From Microbulbifer sp. VAAF005 (GTDB lineage: Bacteria > Pseudomonadota > Gammaproteobacteria > Pseudomonadales > Cellvibrionaceae), in contig NZ_CP120233.1 of the NCBI RefSeq assembly GCF_030012985.1, positions 5,017,001 to 5,081,000 of the forward strand: a DNA stretch of 64,000 nucleotides, read 5' to 3'. Both the position numbers and the translations under genes were made by a program. This document shows, in pieces, positions 45,601 to 53,300 of this stretch. The number at the start of each line of letters is the position of its first letter. Position 1 is the stretch's first letter. Under the pieces are notes generated by a model. That model ran no database searches and was not told the origin of the DNA. It saw nothing but the letters and a program-made list of their open reading frames with translations.

Positions 45601-45765
45601 GGTATTTATAACCCCTGGGTTGATAAAAGTATTGGCAAGCTCGCCAATTTAATGCCCGCTCGCTATGCACGGGTGGAAGAGGCTGGTGAGTATCTCCAGA
45701 CTATTGTACCCCTGCCGCCAGAGCCGGAATTGCCCTCAGCGGGATCAGCAGTTTCGGGTCACTAA
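42631..45765 (+). CDS. Giant TPR lipoprotein (1044 residues)
   Basis: Begins with GTG at 42631 (GGAGGTG upstream) overlapping the previous stop (GTGA). The N-terminus has a lipobox, VLGGC, so it is a lipoprotein, with Gly after Cys suggesting outer-membrane sorting. An acidic, low-complexity linker (residues 90-185) separates this from about 800 residues of TPR-like helical hairpins (AIDLYIKLLQKYPLYHRND, SRAYEEAGEIDAAVDVLRQL, WFRLGEYYFTRKKFLDAEESY, and further copies). Similar large TPR proteins accompany AglRQS-type motors. A role as outer-membrane-tethered scaffold is inferred. Confidence 0.82.
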   Translation: MSKLLKSKSRAGKSLNRAVGLLSVLIVLGGCAGNSGKTIGSLQNVEVEIKEEHIDGSLEKALASYQKYLQETPESKLTPEAMRRIADLKIKQAHRAEDAEFDNLAGVAAGSGAVISVDASEAMAENTLDAPEMTAPVAKVEPVVTEAQDPGVVESDEEFETRASGSIEIAADETPLEAPGVDSEEMMSANAREAIDLYIKLLQKYPLYHRNDQVMYQLSRAYEEAGEIDAAVDVLRQLVANYPDSRHIDESWFRLGEYYFTRKKFLDAEESYGKVIDIGVISSFYELALYKRGWALFKQDMYEMALDDYIAMLDYKVSQGYDFDQQNNKGERKHIDDTFRVVSLSFSYLEGPDSVVDYFSRKGNRDYEFRVYSQLGEYYLEKRRYQDAAKSYIAFVDRNQLHRVSADFSIRVIEIYSKGGFPKLVLEAKKDFATTYALNADYWTVFDINEYGEVVAFLQTNLIDLAGHYHAAYQNKKLKDKKAENYREAIHWYRSYLDSFRETERAPEINYQLAGLMLENRDFHGAALEYERTAYEYPAHKDSSEAGYAAVYAYREHLANNLKDATDEQRAPLLREIIRSSLTFAATFPQHAKAPQIMLGAVEDLYGLKDYAPTIANGRSLLEQFPTAEQEIRRSAWLLVAHASFDTAAFADAEIAYGETLMLTAQDAKDRAGLVDNLAASIYQQGDMARKQEDHATAANHFLRIRGAAPGATILATAEYDAAASLIVLKDWVQAATVLNNFRSHFPEHELAKDVTKKLAVVYQESGELLLAAAEFERIERESEDDEIRREALTQAADLYAAAEDSAKALSVLRRYVDYFPEPMEPALETRQKIADIYKVSGNQKLYMAELRELVKVESRGGSQRSDRTRYLAGNAALLLAEPSFEAFTQVDLVAPIEKSLNLKRKRMKAATRAFTDLIDYQVADVTAAATFYLAEIYLHFSVALKDSERPTNLNALELEEYELALEEQIYPFEEKAISVHQKNVELLGVGIYNPWVDKSIGKLANLMPARYARVEEAGEYLQTIVPLPPEPELPSAGSAVSGH

Positions 45766-45797
45766 TAACAGGCATTTGCCTTTTGGAGTGGAAAGTT

Positions 45798-46382
45798 ATG
45801 CAAAAACAACTGCGTTTGTTTTTTCTGGTGGGCTTAGCCTTGTTGTTAGCAGCTTGCGCCAGCACCCAAACCAAGTCTGGAAAAATCTCTGATTATTCCT
45901 CGGTGCGGGTATCGGGCAGTGTGAGTCGGGACTTTGAGCGATCCCTGGAATATCTTGCCGAGCAGGATTATGCGAGTGCTATTGAACTTCTGCAGTCAGT
46001 GGTGGAGCGCGAGCAGCGCCTTCCGGCACCCTATATCAACCTGGGTATTGCCCACTACAAAAGTGGCAATGAGGCAAAAGCGGAAGAGGCTTTTTTAAAG
46101 GCATTGGCGCTGGACGAAAAACATCCGGTGGCAACTAATGAACTGGCGGTTCTCTACCGAAAGCAGGGGCGCTTTGCCGAAGCGCGGAAAATATATGTGA
46201 ATGCTTTGGCAGAAAATCCGGAATATCTACCTTTAATAAAAAATCTGGGCATATTGTGTGATCTATATCTGCAAGATCTCCAGTGTGCTCTGGCACAATT
46301 CGAACAATATGTGCAATTGGAACCAGAGGACCGGGATGTCACTATCTGGTTAGCTGATATTCAACGGAGGGCTGGTAAATGA
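45798..46382 (+). CDS. TPR lipoprotein
   Basis: A 194-residue protein starting at the ATG at 45798 with GGAG 9 bp upstream (an in-frame ATG 15 bp earlier is less likely). The lipobox LLLAAC predicts lipidation. Three to four TPR units follow (YLAEQDYASAIELLQSVV, PYINLGIAHYKSGNEAKAEE, AVLYRKQGRFAEARKIYV, IKNLGILCDLYLQDLQCALA). The stop overlaps the start of the next gene (ATGA). It resembles PilF-type pilotins in architecture and could assist outer-membrane assembly of a partner, but this is only analogy. Confidence 0.8.
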   Translation: MQKQLRLFFLVGLALLLAACASTQTKSGKISDYSSVRVSGSVSRDFERSLEYLAEQDYASAIELLQSVVEREQRLPAPYINLGIAHYKSGNEAKAEEAFLKALALDEKHPVATNELAVLYRKQGRFAEARKIYVNALAENPEYLPLIKNLGILCDLYLQDLQCALAQFEQYVQLEPEDRDVTIWLADIQRRAGK

Positions 46383-46699
46383 TTAAACTTCGTTGGGCTT
46401 TGCCATTCGTGGCCAGCTTTATGGTTTTTCCTTATGCCTTGGCTCAGTCTGAGGGTGAGGAGAAGAAAGAATCCACCGATAAAAAGGTGGATTCGAAAAT
46501 TAAGGAGTTGTCGGGTATTTCTATTATCGGTAACAAGGAAGCCCCTAAGTCTCTCTATATTGTCCCCTGGAAAAGTTCCGAAGTGGGTGTCGAAAGCGAC
46601 CTTGTCTCCAGCTTGATGGATGACAAACTCAAACCGCTCGACAAGGAAGTTTTCATGCGTGAGTTGGAGTTCTACCAGCTCAGCCTGTCCGGCGATTAA
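46379..46699 (+). CDS. Small exported protein of the motor operon
   Basis: A 106-residue protein with a signal peptide (ending YALAQ) and a Lys/Glu-rich linker. A C-terminal segment (KSLYIVPWKSSEVGVESDLV) precedes a charged helix. Its ATG overlaps the previous stop by 4 bp. Family not recognised. Conserved position inside the operon makes a structural role in the envelope complex likely. It is the last gene before an intercistronic hairpin that divides the scaffold genes from the motor genes. Confidence 0.7.
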   Translation: MIKLRWALPFVASFMVFPYALAQSEGEEKKESTDKKVDSKIKELSGISIIGNKEAPKSLYIVPWKSSEVGVESDLVSSLMDDKLKPLDKEVFMRELEFYQLSLSGD

Positions 46700-46709
46700 C
46701 GCCATATAG

Positions 46710-46729
46710 ACTCCGGCTATCGCCGGAGT
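46710..46729 (+). terminator. Hairpin between scaffold and motor genes
   Basis: ACTCCGGC / GCCGGAGT with a 4-base TATC loop, 10 bp after the small exported protein stop. No T tract follows, so it is probably an attenuator or processing/stability stem that sets different levels for the two halves of the operon. Confidence 0.5.
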
Positions 46730-46768
46730 AGCACCAAGTTTTAGCTGTATTTCTCAAGAGGGTTTGTA

Positions 46769-47500
46769 ATGGGCTTTTTCAATAACGTCATCGAGTTTTT
46801 CCAGACGGGCGGTACTTTTATGTACCCGATTCTCGTGGTTGCCGCACTGGGTGGTGCTGTGGCTATCGAGCGCTTTATCCGCCTGCATTTGGAGCGCCGC
46901 AGCAACCGCAATATGTGGGATAAGCTGCAGCCTGTATTAGCTTCGGGAGACTTCGATCGCGCTCGCAACCTGGTAAAACAGGACGAGTCCAGTGTGAGTA
47001 AATTACTGTCTATGGGGCTGGCCCGGCAGGGGGCTGTTCGCCGTCGTGAAGATATCGAAATCGCGATGGAAGAGAGCATGATGGAGATTACTCCACAGCT
47101 GGAAAAGCGCACCCCTTACGTCGCTTTGTTTTCCAATATCGCAACTTTGCTCGGGCTTCTGGGAACCATTATGGGTCTGATCGAAGCCTTTACAGCGGTA
47201 GCCAATGCCAACCCGGCAGAAAAGGCAGACTTGCTCTCCGCCAGTATTTCCGTGGCGATGAACACCACCGCCTTTGGTCTGATGACTGGTATCCCGTTGT
47301 TGATTGTCCACGCACTGCTGAACTCACTCACCGGTGAAATTATCGATAGCCTGGAGATGGTCTCAGTAAAAGCATCCAACCTGATTGATGGTGCAACCCG
47401 TCGCCGTTTTGAAGTGGAGCCCGCAAAATCCAAGCCGTCTAGTGAAAAAACTGCCCCAGCTAAAACCAATCCAGTAGCACAGCAAGCGGAAACTGCGTAA
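46769..47500 (+). CDS. MotA/TolQ/ExbB proton channel protein
   Basis: A 243-residue inner-membrane protein with three transmembrane helices in the TolQ/ExbB arrangement: residues 14-33 (FMYPILVVAALGGAVAIERF), about 112-135 (PYVALFSNIATLLGLLGTIM) and about 154-180 (AMNTTAFGLMTGIPLLIV). A cytoplasmic domain lies between helices 1 and 2. The GLLGTIMGLIEAF signature is that of the pentameric stator. It uses proton flow to move the ExbD/TonB-like partners encoded next. The basic, Ala/Lys-rich tail is cytoplasmic. The stop overlaps the next start (TAATG). Confidence 0.92.
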   Translation: MGFFNNVIEFFQTGGTFMYPILVVAALGGAVAIERFIRLHLERRSNRNMWDKLQPVLASGDFDRARNLVKQDESSVSKLLSMGLARQGAVRRREDIEIAMEESMMEITPQLEKRTPYVALFSNIATLLGLLGTIMGLIEAFTAVANANPAEKADLLSASISVAMNTTAFGLMTGIPLLIVHALLNSLTGEIIDSLEMVSVKASNLIDGATRRRFEVEPAKSKPSSEKTAPAKTNPVAQQAETA

Positions 47501-48090
47501 TGAGAAGGCGGCGCCACGGGCGGGATAAAGAAGCTCCTGAGCTGGATATCACCGCTTTCTTGAATTTGATGGTGGTATTGGTGCCTTTTCTATTGGTATC
47601 GGCGGTATTTTCGCGGGTGACAATTCTCGAACTGAATATGCCGAGTGGTGCCGGTGGTGGAGCACCGGATGATCCCACGGTTACGGTGGAGGTAGTTGTG
47701 CGAGAACAGGCCGTGGAAATCAGTGATGGTGAAAAGGTTATCGCACGTTTCCCCAACCTGAATATCGATGGCGAGGGTGAAAATGCTCCTATTGAGGCTC
47801 CCGTTGGAGCAGATACAGAACAGACTGAGATTCTCGCTGTGCTGCCCACAGCAGAAGTGTATGACCTTAAAAAGCTCACGCAGTTCTTGTTGGAAGTTAA
47901 GGCCAGTTATCCGGAAAAAACTGATTCCATCATCCTGATGGAGCCCACAATCGCCTATGAGCATTTGGTGGGCATTATGGATACTGTGCGCGGAGCTGAA
48001 GTACGGGTTGAGGGGAGTGATCCCAGTGATCTGGATGCGGTGGAAAAGGTGGTTTTATTTCCTGATATTTCCATAGGGGATGCGCCATGA
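47500..48090 (+). CDS. ExbD/TolR family protein (1), TM Asp replaced by Asn
   Basis: A 196-residue protein with a basic cytoplasmic start (MRRRRHGRDK), one transmembrane helix and a periplasmic domain. It aligns with the second ExbD of the operon: ITAFLNLMVVLVPFLL here against LTSLMDVFTILVFFLL there. Asn22 therefore stands where ExbD/TolR proteins have the proton-carrying aspartate. The periplasmic domain has SYPEKTDSIILMEPTIAYEHLVGIMD, typical of the family. It is probably a structural partner in a mixed dimer with the second ExbD. Start and stop overlap both neighbours. Confidence 0.9.
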   Translation: MRRRRHGRDKEAPELDITAFLNLMVVLVPFLLVSAVFSRVTILELNMPSGAGGGAPDDPTVTVEVVVREQAVEISDGEKVIARFPNLNIDGEGENAPIEAPVGADTEQTEILAVLPTAEVYDLKKLTQFLLEVKASYPEKTDSIILMEPTIAYEHLVGIMDTVRGAEVRVEGSDPSDLDAVEKVVLFPDISIGDAP

Positions 48091-48626
48091 GAAATGAAAG
48101 CCGACGCATGAAGCGTATGGCGCGAAGTCATAAGCGCAAGAAAACCTCAGGTATGAACCTGACTTCCCTGATGGATGTTTTTACGATCCTGGTATTTTTC
48201 CTGCTGACTAATACCTCCAGCAATGAAGCGCTGGAGCCCCCCAAGGTGATTACCTTACCGGACTCAGTGGTGGAGACTAAACCTCGGGAAACGGTGACCT
48301 TGATGGTGACCAATGATGAAATCCTGGTGGAGTCTAACTCGGTAATTGCCACTTCCGAAGTGTTGGAAAGTGAGGAAACCATTATTGCGGCCATTAAGGA
48401 AGCGATGGTTGCAGAGCTGGCCAAGGCAATTGGTGTTGCCCAGGCCTCGGCAGATTCAGGTGAGGGCGGCGTCGAGGGAGGCCAGGAACCGGAACCACCG
48501 GAGGTCAATATTCTCGCGGACAGAGGCATTCCGTTCAGTTTGCTGAAAAAGGTGATGTCCAGCTGTACAGACGCTGGCTATACCAAAGTTTCACTGGCGG
48601 TTATTCAGAAAGCATCTCAGGGTTAA
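48087..48626 (+). CDS. ExbD/TolR family protein (2), TM Asp present
   Basis: A 179-residue protein, basic at the N-terminus, with one transmembrane helix containing the conserved Asp30 (LTSLMDVFTILVFFLL) that relays protons in ExbD/TolR. The periplasmic part has the usual LLKKVMSSCTDAGYTKVSLAV C-terminal motif, with a Gly/Glu-rich insertion (residues 115-140). Its ATG overlaps the preceding stop (ATGA). It is likely to be the energised member of an asymmetric ExbD pair inside the pentameric channel of the 46769-47500 protein. Confidence 0.92.
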   Translation: MRNESRRMKRMARSHKRKKTSGMNLTSLMDVFTILVFFLLTNTSSNEALEPPKVITLPDSVVETKPRETVTLMVTNDEILVESNSVIATSEVLESEETIIAAIKEAMVAELAKAIGVAQASADSGEGGVEGGQEPEPPEVNILADRGIPFSLLKKVMSSCTDAGYTKVSLAVIQKASQG

Positions 48627-48635
48627 TGGAAGTTT

Positions 48636-50015
48636 GTGAGTAATTTTCTTCAACAACAGCAGGCGGTAGGCGAAGCGCTTGAAGCGGTTCGCCATCGCAT
48701 GCAGCTGCTCGAGGATGAGCGGCAACGAATCGAAGAGAAGCTGGCTGAATTACAGGACCAGGGGTCCAAGTACCAGTTGCTCGACGAGATTTCAGAACGT
48801 CTGCGCAAGCTTGAGGATGCTGGCGCGGGAGAAATGTTCTGGGCCGAAGATTATCGGGAGAATGCTTCAGCGCAAGTTATTGCGCGGATCGGCCAATCGA
48901 CACGCAGTTTCAATGAGGGCATGGAGCAATTGCGCGGTGAGCGCAGTGCTTTGCAGGGCGGAATAGCCGATTGCCAGGAAGAGATCTTTGCGCTGGATGA
49001 GCGCGCGGATGAGCTGCGCCGTGAGGAGGAAGAGTCCAAGTTCGAATTTGAGATAACGAGGGAATTCGAACAACCTAGTTTCCGCCCTATGGTGATGCCA
49101 TGGCATAAGCAGGGTGAGGACGAAAAGCGATTTCGTCGCTGTGTTTTTGTTTCGCTGTTTTTCGCCGCACTGTTGGGCTACCTGATTCCTTTGTATACCG
49201 TGCCCAAGCCTGAAACCCAGATAGTGGAGATTCCTGAGCGCCTGGCCAAGCTGGTTATTGAGAAGAAAACCAAGCCCAAGCCACCGCCAGAGCCAGAAAA
49301 ATCCAAGCCTAAAAAAGAGGAGAAAAAACCGGAGAAGAAGCCTGAGCAGAAGGTGGCCAAACAGGATCCGAAACCTTCCAAGGCGGAGAAAAAGCAGGCG
49401 CGCAAAAAAGCTGAGCGATCCGGTGTTCTCGCCTTTAAGGATAACTTCCAGGACCTGATACAGGATGATCTGGATAACCGCCTCGGCCAGCAAACCCAGC
49501 TGAGCACGGCCGGTAAAAAAGAGAACCGCAGTCAGCGCTCACTGATCACTGCAGCATCTACCGCAGGTAGTGGTGGTATCAACACAGCAGAGCTGAGTCG
49601 TAATGTGGGTGGATCTGGTTCGGACTTGGGTGGCGTTGCCTTTGCGCGAGTGGAAAGCTCTATCGGGACTGAAGGTGACTTTGCCGGTGAGGATAGTCCT
49701 CTTAGCGATGGCGCTGGACCGTCGCGGACGGACGAAGAAATCCAGATCGTTTTCGATCGCTACAAGGCTACCTTGTACCGTATTTACAATCGTGAACTGC
49801 GTAATAATCCCGCACTGCAAGGCAAGATGGTGTTGAAGATTACTATCGAGCCCAGCGGATCGGTTTCTGCTGTGAGTGTAGATTCCAGTGATGTGGATTC
49901 GCCGTCACTCAATGCAAAAATTGTGGCTAGGGTCAAACGGTTTAACTTTGGTGAGAAGGCTGGAGTGCCGACAATCACTATTCTTTACCCAATTGACTTC
50001 TTCCCTCCTACCTAG
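48636..50015 (+). CDS. TonB-like protein with AgmX/PglI C-terminal domain
   Basis: A 459-residue energy-transducer-like protein beginning with GTG at 48636. An unusual N-terminal cytoplasmic coiled coil (residues 1-140) precedes one transmembrane helix (about 170-192). A Lys/Pro/Glu-rich stretch (about 205-265; KPKPPPEPEKSKPKKEEKKP) can span the periplasm as in TonB. A Gly/Ser-rich linker leads to the C-terminal AgmX/PglI-type domain (about 365-459; YKATLYRIYNRELRNNPALQ, KMVLKITIEPSGSVSAVSV). Myxococcus GltG/GltJ proteins of the gliding complex share the AgmX/TonB-like architecture. It should carry motor force to the outer membrane. Confidence 0.88.
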   Translation: MSNFLQQQQAVGEALEAVRHRMQLLEDERQRIEEKLAELQDQGSKYQLLDEISERLRKLEDAGAGEMFWAEDYRENASAQVIARIGQSTRSFNEGMEQLRGERSALQGGIADCQEEIFALDERADELRREEEESKFEFEITREFEQPSFRPMVMPWHKQGEDEKRFRRCVFVSLFFAALLGYLIPLYTVPKPETQIVEIPERLAKLVIEKKTKPKPPPEPEKSKPKKEEKKPEKKPEQKVAKQDPKPSKAEKKQARKKAERSGVLAFKDNFQDLIQDDLDNRLGQQTQLSTAGKKENRSQRSLITAASTAGSGGINTAELSRNVGGSGSDLGGVAFARVESSIGTEGDFAGEDSPLSDGAGPSRTDEEIQIVFDRYKATLYRIYNRELRNNPALQGKMVLKITIEPSGSVSAVSVDSSDVDSPSLNAKIVARVKRFNFGEKAGVPTITILYPIDFFPPT

Positions 50016-50321
50016 GTCAATGAACGATCGGAGCCTGCCAAAAATAGGTGGGTTCCGATCACTTCAATACGGCGAAAATTTCACCAGATTTTTGCGCTCT
50101 TTTTTTGCTCATACTAGAAAAAACTTTTCATCCTCAGTGCTTGCCTGAGAACCACTTGGCAATCCCCGCAAAAGTTCCCCCTGCTAGCTGGCTAATTATG
50201 ACTTATTTCACGGCTACCAGATGGCGTTGTAATTAAAGTTCGCCCACCGTGGAGTGTCTGGCGTAAATGCCCGACTTGTCTCCAAATATCTGCATTAGAA
50301 AGTGGCGGCTGTTAAGTGATA
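50016..50321. other. Gap between motor genes and the giant repeat gene
   Basis: 306 bp. It contains a long stem-loop at 50026-50060 and no gene. Its size suggests that the giant gene has its own promoter, but no clear hexamers were seen. Confidence 0.45.
50026..50060 (+). terminator. Stem-loop after the motor operon
   Basis: GATCGGAGCCTGCC pairs with GGTGGGTTCCGATC (14 pairs including three G-U) around an AAAAATA loop. It starts 11 bp after the AgmX-type gene. No T tract follows; partial termination or mRNA stabilisation is likely. Confidence 0.55.
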
Positions 50322-53300
50322 ATGAAGTCGGAAATAGTTGAGCAAAAATCCTACAAGTCTACATTTATTGGATTTTTATTGGTTTGTGCTGCGTTCTTAA
50401 TAGCTGCGCCGCAAGCATTTGCTCAAAGTAGTTGCCCTTCTATAACTGAGGACCCTACAGGGTTCAATATCCTCAGTCATCGCTCTAGCGATAGTTGGTG
50501 TGTTTTATGTGGTGATGGACAGGTCACCATAGAAGTTGATGTACCCAGTATTTATAGCGGCCTCGCGGGTACTCAATATATCGAGAATATCGTTATTACT
50601 GAGAACTTTGGCTCTTCTGGCCTGGAGTATGTAACGGGCTCCACTTCTGTAAGTTCTGGATCTGTTTTGGGAGAGCCCACGATTAGCGGTACCACTATCA
50701 CTTGGGACCAAAATGATCTGTCAGCCCTTTCTGATCTCGCTGAGAGCACTACTTTAACTATCACGTTTAATGTGCGAAGCCAGGATGAAGAGGAAGAGGA
50801 GCTGGTAGTCAATAATCGTACCTTGAATGCTACTGCAACATTCGATTACTGCAGCTACCCAACCACCACAGATACCGACAGCATGGAGCTGGCCATACGT
50901 GAGCCCGAACCCTCCATGGATAAGCGCGGCCGCAACATGGATGCCGCGCAAACGAACTACACCAATAATGTCTATGGCAATATTGAGGACGATGTAATTT
51001 GGCGCATCCGTATCTCCAATAACGGTGAGGCGGATATGCAGGATGCACGGTTTGACGATTTGATGTCCAACCCCAATATGGATATCAACTACGCCTGTCC
51101 GAGTGAAACTACGGCAGAAGCTGTTGCCAACAACAATGGTGTGGCTCCCAGTGGCAGTAGCTGTGTATCAGCCAGTAATTCGGTTAACGATTTTGAGCTG
51201 GATGGCAATTTTTCCAATGGTTCGGGGCGCACTGACGTTCCGTCTGGAGGGACCCTGGATATTTACCTGGTGGGTAAGGTAAATACTTCCTGTAGTAACG
51301 GCACCAATACGGTGTCAGATTTACAGTGGGGTTGTGAAATTGATGGCGACACGGGCGTTGGTGGTATTACCAGCCCTGCGGAAGCTTCGTCCCCTGGTTC
51401 TGATACGTCGGCAATGCGTGTTGTGTCTTCCTCAGACCTCACTATTAGCCAGGAGATTACTGGTACCAATTTGAACCAGCCCCTGGGTGCTTCCGGCTAC
51501 GTTACCATTACGGTAAATAACCAGACCGGGGGTTCGGTAAAGGACGTCCAATTTGTTAGTGATCTGCCTGACGAATATGTAGTTGATACTACTTTTACCC
51601 CGGAGATCACCCAGGAGCGCCGTGGAATTGACAATCATGGAGCCAATTATAGTTCAACCTATGACGGCAAAGTCGATACACTGGAATGGCGTGTGGGCTC
51701 TACCTGGAATCAGTGGGATACTGATCCACTTAACAATAACCAACCAGAATTCCGCTTATTGAGTAGTACCGTTCACTCGGTTTATTCCGACCAAGAGAAC
51801 ATGATGCGGCACGGAGATGAAATTCAAATTCGATTTCGCGTCGTTACGATAGAGCCAGATTTCTATGACTTCGAGGCGGACCTGGATGTAGAGGAAGAGT
51901 CCTCCACTACCGGAACTGATCCAAATAGTAATATTGCCTTAACAGGTAATGTTCTGACGATTGATTACGAGGACTTCTGTTCTTCAACAAGTCCTGCTAC
52001 TCAAGTGGAGACCGAATCGGTTACTCCCGACCCTGAAGACCTGGATGTCAGCACCGTTCACCCTCTCTATATTGTTCGTGACAGCGGTACTTCAGAGTTA
52101 ACAGTGGATATCACCAATAATGGTGGCCACGATGCGAATGACTATTCCGTTTATATCACCTTTGGTGAGGCGATGACGGTTCTGTCTAATGATCGCAGCT
52201 GTACGGCGCTGGGAAATCCCAGTTTAGGCACTGTCCCTGGGCACCCACTTTGGAATCAGCCTGATTATTTACCAGATTCCTCTACCGTGTATTTCTGTGA
52301 TAGTGGTGATCTGGGTGGTGAAATTGGGCCTGGTGATACAGAACGGGTAGTTTTCGAGGTGGAGAAAAACCACTCTGCCACCGATGACGATCTTACTTTC
52401 CGCGCAGATGTTGTGGGTGAAATCACCTTATATGATGGTACTGCGCTGGGTTTTCCCGATCCGGTATCCCTAACCAACACGACCCCAAATCAACAATTGG
52501 CCAATAATTATACCCTCGATGGCATGCGCGCACGGGTTATGGGGTTTAACCTGATTAAAGATCGTTCCGATGAATGTAACGAGCTTACCAGTGAAAGTGC
52601 CTATCCCAATAGCAGTGTTCTGATTGGTGAAGAATGTAGCTTTGAAATTCAAGCCGGTGGCTGGTTTGGTTTTGACACTCCCGGATTCACTTTAATTGAA
52701 GTGAAAGATGTTGATGTTATCGATGACCTCCCCGATGGCCAGGGTTATATTGCGGATTCCGCCCTAAACTGTTCCGATGTCACTCTTCCCGACACTACCT
52801 CTCAGGCAAATTGTGTAGCTATTTCCACTGGCGATATTGTCGAAGGTGGCGGTCTGAATAACTCACTGAGTGAAACAGATTTACAGTGGGATATTACTGC
52901 CAGTATTACAGAGAAAGATCGCTGGTTCCTCGCGGACATGACCACTCGCTTGCTGAATGACCCGGCGGATACTGAGAGTACAGATCCGAACCAACATGCG
53001 AATGACAGTATTGATTATGCCCGGGCCCAGTTTACTGCGGTTTTCGATACGGAAACGATAATCGTCGATAACTACAATACCAGTGGTACCCTCACTAATA
53101 TTGATGGTGTTCCAACAACCGTTCCAGGCTTCCCTGATGTCACTGAGTGGTCGGAATCGGTTACGGTTACTGAGCCTTCAATAGAGGTGGACAAAAAAGT
53201 CTGTAATGAAAACCTTTACGGGACAGGAACCACCTGTAGCAACTTTGTTGATTTTACTGATGAAGGACACCGTGACCAGACTTATATTTTCCGCCTGACG

